From Phocaeicola plebeius (GTDB taxonomy: Bacteria > Bacteroidota > Bacteroidia > Bacteroidales > Bacteroidaceae), in NCBI RefSeq assembly GCF_003437535.1, contig NZ_QSQT01000001.1, positions 264,549 through 328,548 on the forward strand: a stretch of 64,000 bases of DNA, in the 5' to 3' direction. Below are positions 41,616-50,246 of the stretch, one piece after another. Made by a program: the position numbers and the translations under genes. The first letter of the stretch is position 1, and each line of letters starts with the position of its first letter. The notes beneath the pieces were generated by a model, which worked only from the letters and a program-made list of their open reading frames with translations, was not told the origin of the DNA and did not search any database.

Positions 41616-42656
41616 TTATTCTGCGTGGCGGCAGTGCTGAATTAGTGCGCCGTCACGGAAAAAGAAACGGCTTTCTTGTCCGTGCGGAAGGAGGGGAGCA
41701 GGAATACCGTCGTGCAAGGTCACGCGGGCATGTTCTATGAATGCTTCGTCCCATAGCCCTTGTTCCAGAAAAGCCTGGAGCGTCTGGCTTCCGCCTTCTA
41801 CCAGTAATGTTTGTATTTTTTGCTCATAAAGCACCTGCATGATTTGCGGGAGAATATTCTGGCCGAAATCCAGTTTCACGTAAGTGAGGTTCTGGGTAGC
41901 GGCCTTTTCTTTTTCCGTAAAGACGAGGGTAGGAGTGCTGCCGTCGAACAGGTGCAGATGAGACGGCAAAGTCAGCTGTCGGTCGATGACCAGCCGGAGC
42001 GGGTTCTGTCCGTACCATTCGCGTACCGTGAGCGAAGGATTGTCGAGCAAGGCCGTGCGTCGTCCTACGAGAATCGCTTTCTGTTCGGCCCGCATCTTGT
42101 GAACCGCCAAGGTAGAGAGAGGAGTGGAAAGGCGTACCGCGTTTCCGTCTTCACGCCGGATGTCCAGAAAACCGTCGGCCGACTGTGCCCATTTCAGGGT
42201 GATGTAAGGACGCTTTTTCAGGTTGAATGTCACGAAAGCACGAATCAGTTCCCGGCATTCTTTTTCCAGTACACCGACCGTCACTTCAATGCCGGCATCC
42301 CGCAATTTTTGGATTCCCCTTCCGGCTACCAAAGAAAATGGGTCCACGCAGCCTACTACGACTCTCGGAATCCCTTTCCGTATGATTAAGTCGGCACAGG
42401 GAGGAGTTTTCCCATAGTGAGAACAGGGTTCTAAGCTCACATAAATGGTGGCATCCTTCAGCAGACTTTCATCTTTGACTGAGGCGATGGCATTCACTTC
42501 GGCATGTCCTTCCCCGCACCGCACGTGATAACCTTCACCGATGATTTTTCCGTCGCGTACAATGACGGCCCCCACCATGGGGTTGGGAGCTGCATGGCAG
42601 ATACCGTTTCGGGCCAGTTGTATGCAGCGCCGCATATATTTTTCGTCTATCGTCAT
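41616..42656 (-). CDS. ribD: bifunctional riboflavin deaminase/reductase RibD
   Basis: A 346-residue bifunctional enzyme. The N-terminal cytidine-deaminase-like domain (about 1-145) has the zinc motifs HAEVNAI and EPCSHYGKTPPCADLI. The C-terminal DHFR-like reductase domain (about 146-346) has RPYITLKWAQSADGFLD and LLVEGGSQTLQAFLEQGLWDE. It catalyses two successive steps of riboflavin synthesis, deamination then side-chain reduction of the pyrimidine intermediate. It is divergent from prmC with only 32 bp between the start codons, so the promoters must overlap or lie in coding sequence. Its stop codon lies 2 bp from that of the converging barrel gene. Confidence 0.95.
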   Translation of the reverse strand: MTIDEKYMRRCIQLARNGICHAAPNPMVGAVIVRDGKIIGEGYHVRCGEGHAEVNAIASVKDESLLKDATIYVSLEPCSHYGKTPPCADLIIRKGIPRVVVGCVDPFSLVAGRGIQKLRDAGIEVTVGVLEKECRELIRAFVTFNLKKRPYITLKWAQSADGFLDIRREDGNAVRLSTPLSTLAVHKMRAEQKAILVGRRTALLDNPSLTVREWYGQNPLRLVIDRQLTLPSHLHLFDGSTPTLVFTEKEKAATQNLTYVKLDFGQNILPQIMQVLYEQKIQTLLVEGGSQTLQAFLEQGLWDEAFIEHARVTLHDGIPAPLLPHGQESRFFFRDGALIQHCRHAE

Positions 42657-42675
42657 ATTCTTCGTTTTTTATCGT

Positions 42676-42683
42676 TACTTTTG
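42676..42683 (+). promoter_or_regulatory. -7 box close to the prmC start codon
   Basis: TACTTTTG at 42676-42683 matches the TAnnTTTG consensus and ends 5 nt before the ATG at 42689. With normal geometry transcription would begin at or next to the start codon, giving a nearly leaderless mRNA. The -33 element is not a clear match. Confidence 0.45.
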
Positions 42684-42688
42684 CAACT

Positions 42689-43531
42689 ATGCATCCGGTT
42701 TATGTACATATCAAAAAAGAGCTGAGTCCTTTTTATGCAGAAGAAGAGGCTTCAGCCATGGCAAAGTGGATATCTTCGGATATTCTGCATCTCTCTACTC
42801 TTGAACTTTATACAGGCAAAGATATGAATTTTTCCACGAAAGAGTGGGAGGAACTGGAGGATATTCTTCGGCGCTTGAAGCAGCGGGAACCCCTTCAGTA
42901 TATTTTGCAGGAAGCCTCTTTTTGTGGAATGTCTTTTCATGTGGAACAAGGGGTACTGATTCCTCGTCCGGAAACGGAAGAGCTGGTGGAATGGATTGTC
43001 TCCGATTATCGGGAGGCAGGACAGGTGCGTATTCTGGATATTGGCACCGGAAGCGGCTGCATTCCCGTATCGCTGGCGCAGCTGTTGCCGGAAGCGCAGG
43101 TTTCTTCGTGCGATGTGTCGGCTGAGGCTTTGCGCATTGCAGCTATGAATGTAAAGCGTTATGGAGACAAGGTGACTCTGTTCTGTGCCGATATTCTGAA
43201 AGAGGAACTTCCTGAATGTCAGGTAGACGTGCTGGTGAGTAACCCTCCTTACATTACGGAAAGCGAGCGGACGGATATGGAGGCGAATGTACTCGACTGG
43301 GAACCTGAACTGGCATTGTTTGTGCCCGATTCGGATCCGTTGCGGTTCTACCGGAGGATAGCCCGGAAAGGACTTGACTGGCTTTCGGAAGGAGGAGCAT
43401 TGTATTTTGAAATCAACCGAGCTTACGGGGCTGAGACTGTGCGGATGCTGGAGGCGCTTGGATACCGCCAGATTGAATTACGGAAAGACTTGTCGGGAAA
43501 CGACCGGATGATAAAAGCAATCAGACCATGA
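42689..43531 (+). CDS. prmC: release factor glutamine methyltransferase PrmC
   Basis: A 280-residue SAM-dependent methyltransferase. The N-terminal helical domain (about 1-75) is followed by the Rossmann domain with RPETEELVEWI, the SAM-binding motif ILDIGTGSGCIPVSLAQ and the catalytic VSNPPYI. It methylates the glutamine of the GGQ motif in release factors RF1/RF2. The frame overlaps recX by 4 bp (ATGA), and recX overlaps comF, so these three genes form a tight operon. The N-terminal domain begins exactly at this Met, supporting the chosen start despite the very short leader. Confidence 0.95.
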   Translation: MHPVYVHIKKELSPFYAEEEASAMAKWISSDILHLSTLELYTGKDMNFSTKEWEELEDILRRLKQREPLQYILQEASFCGMSFHVEQGVLIPRPETEELVEWIVSDYREAGQVRILDIGTGSGCIPVSLAQLLPEAQVSSCDVSAEALRIAAMNVKRYGDKVTLFCADILKEELPECQVDVLVSNPPYITESERTDMEANVLDWEPELALFVPDSDPLRFYRRIARKGLDWLSEGGALYFEINRAYGAETVRMLEALGYRQIELRKDLSGNDRMIKAIRP

Positions 43532-44007
43532 AAGAATATAGTGAAGCAGAGATAAAAAGTAAGGCCGAAGTGTATTGTTCGTCGGTGGAGCGTTGCCCGT
43601 CGGACGTGGAGGAGAAAATTCGCAAGTGGGGGGCTTCGGAAGAAGTGACAGAACGGATTATGGCCTATTTGCAGAAAGAACGTTATTTGGATGCGGCTCG
43701 TTTTTGCCGGTTTTATGTGCGCGACAAGTACCGTTTCAATCAGTGGGGGCGGATGAAGATTGCACAGATGCTCCGTATGAAACGCCTGTCGGACGAAGAC
43801 ATCCGTGCCGGACTGGAGGAAATCGATACCGAAGAATACGACGGAATCCTGAAAAAGATGCTGAAGCAGAAAATGAAAGGAATAAAAGCTGCCAATGACT
43901 ATGAACGGAGCATGAAGCTGATTCGTTTTGCTGTAGGTCGGGGCTTTACGCTGGAAGAAGTACGTCGTTTTGTCAATCAGGTAGAACCGGATGAATATTT
44001 TGACTGA
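43528..44007 (+). CDS. recX: regulatory protein RecX
   Basis: A 159-residue all-helical protein with three RecX-type repeats. Visible are AEVYCSSVERCPSDVEEKIRKWG, VTERIMAYLQKERYLDAARFCRFYVRDKYRFNQWG (the strongest family signature, at about 46-80, given here in part) and the third repeat ending in GFTLEEVRRFVNQ. RecX modulates RecA filaments in recombination and the SOS response. It overlaps prmC by 4 bp and comF by 17 bp. No recA gene lies nearby, which is common in this phylum. Confidence 0.88.
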   Translation: MKEYSEAEIKSKAEVYCSSVERCPSDVEEKIRKWGASEEVTERIMAYLQKERYLDAARFCRFYVRDKYRFNQWGRMKIAQMLRMKRLSDEDIRAGLEEIDTEEYDGILKKMLKQKMKGIKAANDYERSMKLIRFAVGRGFTLEEVRRFVNQVEPDEYFD

Positions 44008-44680
44008 CATCCGGGACTTCTTGTTTCCTCGCCTCTGCATGGCTTGCGGACGGAAGTTGCAGGTCTCCGAACAGGCTCTTTGCTGTGATTGTCTGTCACA
44101 GCTCCCTCATACGCACTTAGGAAATACACCGGGCAATGAAATGGAAAAGATTTTCTGGGGTCGTTTCCCGATACAGCGGGCGTCGGCTTTGTTTTATTAT
44201 GCCCGTGGAGGGAAAGTTGCCCATATATTGGCCGGCATGAAATACTATGGCCGTCAGAAAGTCTGCCGGCAGATGGGAGAGATGCTGGCGCATGAATTGC
44301 TCCCGACGGGTTTCTTTGAGGGAGTAGATTATTTGTTGCCGGTTCCCTTGCATCCCGACCGTCTGCGTACCAGGGGATATAACCAGAGTCGTCTGCTGGC
44401 AGAGGGCATTTCTGAGCAGACAGGCATTCCGGTGTGCGACGGGTTGCTCTGTCGGGTGCGAAACAACCAGACCCAGACCCATAAATCCGTGCTGGAACGG
44501 CAGGAAAACACGGTTCATCTTTTTCATCTGGCTGGCGATACCCGTATGCTGCAAGGCAAACATGTGATGCTGGTGGATGATGTGCTGACCACAGGGGCCA
44601 CGTTGGGTGCCTGTGCAGATGTACTGGCTGATATTGAGGGAATAAGCATCAGCATTGTTACACTGGCGTGGACGAAATAA
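43991..44680 (+). CDS. ComF family phosphoribosyltransferase-like protein
   Basis: A 229-residue protein with an N-terminal four-Cys zinc element (CMACGRKLQVSEQALCCDC) and a C-terminal type I phosphoribosyltransferase domain with the PRPP loop VMLVDDVLTTGAT. The LPVPLHPDRLRTRGYNQS stretch is the ComF signature. Members are linked to natural transformation and DNA uptake, but in non-competent bacteria the role is unproven. It overlaps recX by 17 bp and is the last gene of the prmC-recX-comF unit. Confidence 0.92.
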   Translation: MNILTDIRDFLFPRLCMACGRKLQVSEQALCCDCLSQLPHTHLGNTPGNEMEKIFWGRFPIQRASALFYYARGGKVAHILAGMKYYGRQKVCRQMGEMLAHELLPTGFFEGVDYLLPVPLHPDRLRTRGYNQSRLLAEGISEQTGIPVCDGLLCRVRNNQTQTHKSVLERQENTVHLFHLAGDTRMLQGKHVMLVDDVLTTGATLGACADVLADIEGISISIVTLAWTK

Positions 44681-44743
44681 AACAATCTGACGGGTTTTAG
44701 TAAAATTAATGCTCTTAAATTTTCTATTCCCGATGTATTTCTA

Positions 44744-44751
44744 TAATTTTG
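44744..44751 (+). promoter_or_regulatory. -7 box of pyrE
   Basis: TAATTTTG at 44744-44751 matches TAnnTTTG, 30 nt before the pyrE start codon. The -33 element is weak. Confidence 0.45.
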
Positions 44752-44781
44752 CAAAAACATTTATCAGAGAATTAAAAAGTT

Positions 44782-45417
44782 ATGAAAGCTTTGGAAAGAT
44801 TATTTGCAGAAAAGTTGCTGAAGGTGAAGGCTGTGAAGATTCAGCCGGCTAACCCGTTTACTTGGGCATCAGGTTGGAAATCGCCGATTTATTGTGACAA
44901 TCGTAAGACGTTGTCATATCCTGCACTTCGTAACTTCGTAAAGTTAGAAATTTGTCGTGTTATTCTTGAAAAATTCGGTGAAGTAGACGCCATCGCAGGT
45001 GTAGCTACAGGTGCGATTGCACAGGGTGCGCTGGTGGCAGAAGAGTTGAACTTGCCGTTCGTATATGTTCGTTCAAGCCCGAAAGACCATGGCTTGGAAA
45101 ATTTGATTGAAGGTGAATTGCGTCCGGGTATGAAAGTGGTTGTTGTAGAAGACCTGATTTCAACCGGTGGAAGCAGTTTGAAAGCGGTAGAAGCTATCCG
45201 TCGCGACGGTTGTGAAGTAATTGGAATGATTGCTTCTTTCACTTACGGTTTCGATGTATCAGTAGAAGCCTTCAAGAAAGCAAAAGTAGAACTGGTTACA
45301 CTGACCAACTACAATGCGGTGCTGGAAGTAGCTTTGAAGACCGATTATATCAATGAAGAGGATATCCCTGTGCTGCAGGCATGGAGAGAGGATCCTTCTC
45401 ACTGGACTGGAAAATAA
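44782..45417 (+). CDS. pyrE: orotate phosphoribosyltransferase
   Basis: A 211-residue type I phosphoribosyltransferase with PFTWASGWKSPIYCDNRKTL (substrate loop), IAGVATGAIAQGALVAEEL and the PRPP motif VVVVEDLISTGGSS. It joins orotate and PRPP to form OMP in pyrimidine synthesis. Full length for the family. It has its own -7 box and a terminator at 45462-45506, so it is probably monocistronic, although the SRPBCC gene follows 128 bp later. Confidence 0.95.
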   Translation: MKALERLFAEKLLKVKAVKIQPANPFTWASGWKSPIYCDNRKTLSYPALRNFVKLEICRVILEKFGEVDAIAGVATGAIAQGALVAEELNLPFVYVRSSPKDHGLENLIEGELRPGMKVVVVEDLISTGGSSLKAVEAIRRDGCEVIGMIASFTYGFDVSVEAFKKAKVELVTLTNYNAVLEVALKTDYINEEDIPVLQAWREDPSHWTGK

Positions 45418-45461
45418 TAGATTCTGTAACTGGGAAAGCAGTCTCGGATTGTAAATAGGAG

Positions 45462-45506
45462 ATGTCATCCTGAGCGAGTCCACTCTGCTCAAGATGACAT
45501 TTTTTT
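45462..45506 (+). terminator. intrinsic terminator after pyrE (TCATCCTGAGC-type hairpin)
   Basis: ATGTCATC-CT-GAGC pairs with GCTC-AA-GATGACAT (45462-45475 with 45487-45500) around an 11-nt loop, followed by a run of T. The TCATCCTGAGC arm resembles a hairpin often met between genes of Bacteroidales. Confidence 0.8.
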
Positions 45507-45545
45507 ATGCGATGACGGGAGAATTTTCCTGAAGATTGAAAAAAT

Positions 45546-45974
45546 ATGGCTGTACAATTTGAAAGCAATGTGAAGCATGTTCCTTATAGTCAGGAACGAG
45601 TATATAACAAACTGTCCGACCTGAATAACCTGGAAGGAGTTCGGGAACGTCTGGACATGGTGAAGGACAAGCTGGACGGGAAACTGGAAGATATGTCGTT
45701 CGACCGTGATTCCATTACCTTGAAAGTACAGGGCATCAGTCTTACATTGCGCATCATTGAGCGTGAACCTTTGAAGTGCATCAAGTTTGAAGGTGACAAA
45801 TCGCCCATACCTTTGAATCTGTGGATTCAGATTCTTCCTGTAACACAGGAAGAGGCTAAAATGAAAGTGACTATCCGTGCGGAAGTGAACATGTTCATGA
45901 AAGCCATGGTGTCAAAGCCCCTGCAGGAGGGAGTAGAGAAACTGGCTGACATGCTGGCCATGCTTCCTTATTAA
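45546..45974 (+). CDS. SRPBCC-fold protein (START/polyketide cyclase-like)
   Basis: A 142-residue protein with the helix-grip pattern of the SRPBCC superfamily: NVKHVPYSQERVYNKLSDLNNLEGV, a central KVQGISLTLRIIEREPLKCIKFEG and a long C-terminal helix MVSKPLQEGVEKLADML. Such proteins bind hydrophobic ligands in a deep cavity; the ligand here is unknown. It is 40 bp upstream of argH and may be cotranscribed with it. No signal peptide. Confidence 0.75.
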   Translation: MAVQFESNVKHVPYSQERVYNKLSDLNNLEGVRERLDMVKDKLDGKLEDMSFDRDSITLKVQGISLTLRIIEREPLKCIKFEGDKSPIPLNLWIQILPVTQEEAKMKVTIRAEVNMFMKAMVSKPLQEGVEKLADMLAMLPY

Positions 45975-46014
45975 TTGAAATGACCGGCAGATGCCGGAGA
46001 TAAAAACTGAAATT

Positions 46015-47355
46015 ATGGCTCAAAAACTTTGGGAGAAAAATGTACAGGTAAATGCGGAAATTGACCGCTTTACCGTGGGACGTGACCGCGAAATGGACAT
46101 GTATCTGGCAAAGTACGACGTGTTGGGTTCGATGGCGCATATTACCATGTTGGAAAGTATCGGCCTGCTGACCTCGGACGAACTGAAGATTTTGCTGGAA
46201 GAACTGAAAAATATATACGCTTCCGTAGAACGCGGGGAGTTTGTGATTGAAGACGGAATAGAGGATGTACATTCACAGGTGGAGCTGATGCTGACACGCC
46301 GCCTGGGGGATGTGGGAAAGAAAATCCACAGTGGACGTTCGCGCAATGACCAGGTGCTGGTCGACTTGAAGCTGTTTATCCGTGCTCAGTTGAAATCGGT
46401 GGCAGAAGCTGTAGAACGTTTGTTCCATGTACTTATTTCTCAGAGCAACCGTTACAAGGATGTGCTTATGCCGGGATATACCCACCTGCAGATCGCCATG
46501 CCTTCTTCTTTCGGTCTGTGGTTTGGAGCTTATGCAGAAAGCTTGGTGGACGATATGATGTTCCTTCAGGCTGCTTATAAGACTTGTAACCGTAATCCAT
46601 TGGGCTCGGCAGCAGGGTATGGCTCTTCTTTCCCGTTGGACCGTGAGATGACCACTCGTCTGTTGGGATTCGATTCAATGAATTACAATGTGGTGTATGC
46701 CCAGATGGGCCGTGGCAAGGTGGAACGCAACGTATCGTTTGCGCTGGCTTCTATTGCCGGAACACTGTCGAAGATGGCGTTTGATGCCTGCATGTTCAGT
46801 TGTCAGAACTTCGGCTTCGTGAAGTTGCCCGATGAATGTACCACCGGTTCCAGCATCATGCCGCACAAGAAGAATCCCGACGTGTTTGAGCTGACCCGTG
46901 CCAAATGCAACAAGATTCAGGCCCTTCCGCAGCAGATTATGATGATTATGAACAACCTTCCTTCCGGTTATTTCCGTGACCTTCAGATTATCAAGGAAGT
47001 GTTCCTTCCTGCTTTTGAGGAGTTGGAAGACTGCTTGCAGATGGCTACTTACATCATGGAGAAAATCAAAATCAACGAACATATTCTGGATGACGACAAA
47101 TACCTGTATATGTTCAGTGTGGAAGAGGTGAACCGTCTGGCTTCAGAAGGAATGCCGTTCCGTGATGCATATAAGAAAGTAGGGCTGGACATTGAGGCTG
47201 GAAACTTCTCACACGATAAGACCGTACATCACACGCATGCCGGAAGTATCGGTAACTTGTGTAATGACAAGATTGAAGAACTGATGCAGCAAGTGGTAAG
47301 TGGCTTCAATTTCGAGAAAGTGGTTCAAGCTGAAAACTCACTTTTAGGAAGATAA
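46015..47355 (+). CDS. argH: argininosuccinate lyase
   Basis: The start at 46015 gives 446 residues (the earlier ATG at 45991 adds eight unlikely residues). Family motifs include FTVGRDREMDMYLAKYD, HSGRSRNDQVLVDLKLF, PGYTHLQIAMPSSFGLWF and the fumarase/aspartase superfamily signature GSSIMPHKKNPD with the catalytic Ser. It splits argininosuccinate into arginine and fumarate in the last step of arginine synthesis. Unusually for the family, the N-terminus starts directly at KLWEKNVQVNAEIDRF, as in Bacteroidales orthologs. No other arg genes are in the window. Confidence 0.95.
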   Translation: MAQKLWEKNVQVNAEIDRFTVGRDREMDMYLAKYDVLGSMAHITMLESIGLLTSDELKILLEELKNIYASVERGEFVIEDGIEDVHSQVELMLTRRLGDVGKKIHSGRSRNDQVLVDLKLFIRAQLKSVAEAVERLFHVLISQSNRYKDVLMPGYTHLQIAMPSSFGLWFGAYAESLVDDMMFLQAAYKTCNRNPLGSAAGYGSSFPLDREMTTRLLGFDSMNYNVVYAQMGRGKVERNVSFALASIAGTLSKMAFDACMFSCQNFGFVKLPDECTTGSSIMPHKKNPDVFELTRAKCNKIQALPQQIMMIMNNLPSGYFRDLQIIKEVFLPAFEELEDCLQMATYIMEKIKINEHILDDDKYLYMFSVEEVNRLASEGMPFRDAYKKVGLDIEAGNFSHDKTVHHTHAGSIGNLCNDKIEELMQQVVSGFNFEKVVQAENSLLGR

Positions 47356-47388
47356 TTGCATAAAATTAAAAAGAAAACGGGTGAAAAG

Positions 47389-47420
47389 TTTGGAGTATAT
47401 CGCAAAACTCCCTACATTTG
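47389..47420 (+). promoter_or_regulatory. promoter of the tRNA-Gly/tRNA-Leu unit
   Basis: TTTG at 47389-47392, exactly 20 bases, then TACATTTG at 47413-47420 form a full consensus match. The tRNA-Gly starts 11 nt later. Confidence 0.75.
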
Positions 47421-47431
47421 CACCCGTAAAC

Positions 47432-47504
47432 GCGGAAATAGCTCAGTTGGTAGAGCATAACCTTGCCAAGGTTAGGGTCGCGAGTTCGAGTCTCGTTTTC
47501 CGCT
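47432..47504 (+). tRNA. tRNA-Gly(GCC)
   Basis: 73 nt fold as a complete cloverleaf: acceptor GCGGAAA/TTTCCGC, D arm GCTC/GAGC, anticodon arm TAACC/GGTTA with anticodon GCC at 47465-47467, T arm GCGAG/CTCGT-type with TTCGAGT loop. CCA is not encoded. Confidence 0.97.
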
Positions 47505-47520
47505 CTTTCTTTGAAAGGAT

Positions 47521-47605
47521 GCTCGAATGGTGGAATCGGTAGACACGAGGGACTTAAAATCCCTTGGCCATTGCGGCTGTGCGGGTTCAAGTCCCGCTTC
47601 GAGTA
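47521..47605 (+). tRNA. tRNA-Leu(TAA)
   Basis: 85 nt with the long variable arm of a class II tRNA, acceptor GCTCGAA/TTCGAGT (first pair G-U), anticodon TAA at 47555-47557, T loop GGTTCAAGTCC. It lies 16 bp after tRNA-Gly, so both come from one transcript. Confidence 0.95.
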
Positions 47606-47612
47606 CAGGAAT

Positions 47613-47650
47613 AAACGCTAATTACTTGATAATGAGTAGTTAGCGTTTTT
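47613..47650 (+). terminator. intrinsic terminator after the tRNA pair
   Basis: Arms 47613-47626 and 47635-47648 pair over 14 bp with one wobble around an 8-nt loop, followed by T-rich sequence. Confidence 0.8.
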
Positions 47651-47720
47651 CTTTTATCCGTTTTTGGCGTTAAGCCGAAAGTGAAACCAAGATTTGACTT
47701 TTCTTTGCTTTTAGTTTATG

Positions 47721-50234
47721 TTATAACTGATATTGAATTGAAACTAAGATTTCTCTTGGTCGCATTTTAATCCATGAAGTATATTGTTGGATAGCCGAAT
47801 AAGTTGTATATCGATATTCTTTTTGGTTGAACAAGTTGCACAGACTCATGGAAAACCGCCATTTGTTCTTGATATACGAAGTTTCGGCATCTGCAAGCCA
47901 TACATGCTGATGATGGTTTTCGTCGAGCTGGTTATAATAATGTTCGCCAGTAAGACGGATTTGGTAGGTAGAGTTTCCTATTTCAAGGTAGATTTGCTGA
48001 CGGATGTTCCATAAGGCAGGTAAATTATTGTTTCTTCCGATAAGGGAACGATTGCAGGTAAGAGATGCCAAATACGAGGTGTTGAGCCAGGAAAGGGGTG
48101 TCCAGTTGATTTTAGGAGTTAGTACGAGTTGGGTGTAGCAGTAGTTTTGGATGGAACCCTGTCCTGCTTGTTTCCCTTCGCTATGAATGAGCTGGGTTTC
48201 CAGTGAAGTTTTTAGATTCCAGTTATAGAAGCCTTTTGAGAGCAGACTGGTGAGGCTGTAGCTGCGATTGTGATTAGGTACTTCCCAGGTTGTAAGAAAA
48301 AAGATACTATCTCGATATTCTGAATGAGTCAGTTGTTGGTTTTTCTGGTTCCAATAGCTTCCTGAAAGTGACCAGAAAAATTCGTGGACAGTCCGTTTGT
48401 AGGTCAGGTAAAAGGAGTAGAGTTGATTCTGAAATTCTGGGACATGGGATGAAAAGGAAGCTACGGTCCGGTAGTTCTGCCAGTAGGAATACGGGTAGTA
48501 AGCGGTGGCTTCTTCGTTTTTCTGCTGGAGTTGGGCACGGGTGATTAACTCCCAACGTGGACTGAACTGCCAATATAGTGAGGCCGTCGGACTGATTCGT
48601 AAGTCTGTATATTGTGGATTGGTTTTTCTTAGATAAGCCGCATTGGCAGATACAGTCAAGCGGAAAGTGTTTCGTTCCCACATCCACATAGGAGTGGCGT
48701 AGAGCTTGAACTGGGGACTGGAGAAATTGGTTGTCTGATGCAACAACAACCATTCCCCTTGGATGCCTCCAGTAATTCCAAAAGTCATTCCGTTCTTTTT
48801 CCATTGGCAATAACCTTGGTTATCCATATAAGCCTGTTGCAGCCCGAGCGACTGGTTGACTTGCGCAAATTGAAGTGTAGTGGGGTGGTAGGTATAGCGG
48901 AAGAAAGAGCGAAAGCCGGAGGTAGTTTGCTTGCGAGTGGTCAAGAGATTCAATTGGTTGGTTAGCTGAAGGTTGTTCGTTTGCAGATTCTGTGTCAGTT
49001 CCCGATTGCCATGTAGGTTCTCCTGACTGTGCCCCCAAGTTCCATGGGCTTCCAGTAGATTACGAAAGAAAGACCGTGTGCCATTCCGTTCATAGTTGTA
49101 GGAGGCCTGTGCCTGATGCGTATACAGACTGTAATCTTGTGCTTGTGCGACATGGATTGTATCAGAAGGATAGTAGTAAATCTCTTGAGTCCCCTGGTTA
49201 CGGTGCTGTTCATCGTACAGATAGTGGAAGGTGAAACGGGACTGTTGTTCTTCATTTTTTCGGTAAAGACGGTTCACAGATGCCAGATGGGTAATATTGT
49301 CCATTAACCGTTGTTTTTCCAAAGGGAATGAAAAAGTGGGTTGGTTGATAAAGGTCGGAACATCGGTAGGCGTGAGAAAGTTTTGGTTATCGGAAATCAG
49401 CTGTTGCAGTTCGGTGGAAAGATCTTTTCCGGTCTGGTCTGCCTTATATAAATAGATACCTTGCCGTTCACGAGCCAGTTGTAAAGCATTGAGCTTTCCG
49501 TTATACAACATTTGGTCGCCATACCCGCCGGCTGCCTGCAAGGTGAGTAGCCAGCGGGAACGGATCTCCGGTTTTAGTGTGAGGTTCAAAGCCACTTTGT
49601 CACTTGGCATTTTGTTGCGTAAGGAACGGATGGGCTGGAAGTGCTCAATCACTTCGGCATCTTTCACCGCATCTGCTTTCAAGTTCTCAGTGACTTGATT
49701 GTACCGGCCTCCTGACACATCCATTCCTTCCACAGTAAACTGGCTGATAGCTTTTCCGTTGTATCGGATTTCCCCACTTTGTTCGTTTACGTCAATTCCC
49801 GGTAGTCTTTTCAGTGCCTCCTTGATGTTCTGTTCTTTCCCGGAAGTGAAACGAGATAGGTCATATTTCACGGTATCTTGTCGTCCATAGATACGTCCTC
49901 CCTTGATTTCCACTTCTTTCAAGGAGATGGCTTCTGGTTTCAATTGAAATGTCATTCCTTTTCCCTTCTGGACTGGCTGGCTTTCTTTCTGGTATCCCAA
50001 GTAGGTGACATGTACCGTCCATGTATTGTTTTCGGAGACGGAAAACGAAAAACATCCTTTCGGATCGGTTAAGTCATACTTGTAGATGGTACTGCTTGAG
50101 TCACGGGTGAGGGTGACCGTAGCCCTTTCCAGTGGTTGGTGCGTTTCGCTGTCGATGACTTTTCCTTTTATGAAGAACTGCGCTTGCATCTGACAGGTGA
50201 AAAGCAGGAAGAAGAAAAAAATCAGGGATTTCAT
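47721..50234 (-). CDS. outer-membrane beta-barrel protein with carboxypeptidase-like regulatory domain (TonB-receptor-like)
   Basis: An 837-residue protein with signal peptide (LIFFFFLLFTCQMQAQ), a CarboxypepD_reg-like domain (about 20-100, IKGKVIDSETHQPLERATVTLTRD), a plug-like region (KEVEIKGGRIYGRQDTVKYDLSRF, LKRLPGIDVNEQSGEIRYNGKAISQFTVEGMDVSGG) and a barrel to the C-terminus (ILVSIQYQL). The plug-like part matches the outer membrane beta-barrel family found beside GLPGLI genes rather than SusC. The GLPGLI gene lies 12 bp upstream on the same strand, so the two form an operon. The transported or secreted molecule is unknown. No SusD partner is present. Confidence 0.82.
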   Translation of the reverse strand: MKSLIFFFFLLFTCQMQAQFFIKGKVIDSETHQPLERATVTLTRDSSSTIYKYDLTDPKGCFSFSVSENNTWTVHVTYLGYQKESQPVQKGKGMTFQLKPEAISLKEVEIKGGRIYGRQDTVKYDLSRFTSGKEQNIKEALKRLPGIDVNEQSGEIRYNGKAISQFTVEGMDVSGGRYNQVTENLKADAVKDAEVIEHFQPIRSLRNKMPSDKVALNLTLKPEIRSRWLLTLQAAGGYGDQMLYNGKLNALQLARERQGIYLYKADQTGKDLSTELQQLISDNQNFLTPTDVPTFINQPTFSFPLEKQRLMDNITHLASVNRLYRKNEEQQSRFTFHYLYDEQHRNQGTQEIYYYPSDTIHVAQAQDYSLYTHQAQASYNYERNGTRSFFRNLLEAHGTWGHSQENLHGNRELTQNLQTNNLQLTNQLNLLTTRKQTTSGFRSFFRYTYHPTTLQFAQVNQSLGLQQAYMDNQGYCQWKKNGMTFGITGGIQGEWLLLHQTTNFSSPQFKLYATPMWMWERNTFRLTVSANAAYLRKTNPQYTDLRISPTASLYWQFSPRWELITRAQLQQKNEEATAYYPYSYWQNYRTVASFSSHVPEFQNQLYSFYLTYKRTVHEFFWSLSGSYWNQKNQQLTHSEYRDSIFFLTTWEVPNHNRSYSLTSLLSKGFYNWNLKTSLETQLIHSEGKQAGQGSIQNYCYTQLVLTPKINWTPLSWLNTSYLASLTCNRSLIGRNNNLPALWNIRQQIYLEIGNSTYQIRLTGEHYYNQLDENHHQHVWLADAETSYIKNKWRFSMSLCNLFNQKEYRYTTYSAIQQYTSWIKMRPREILVSIQYQL

Positions 50235-50246
50235 ACGGCAGGAGGA

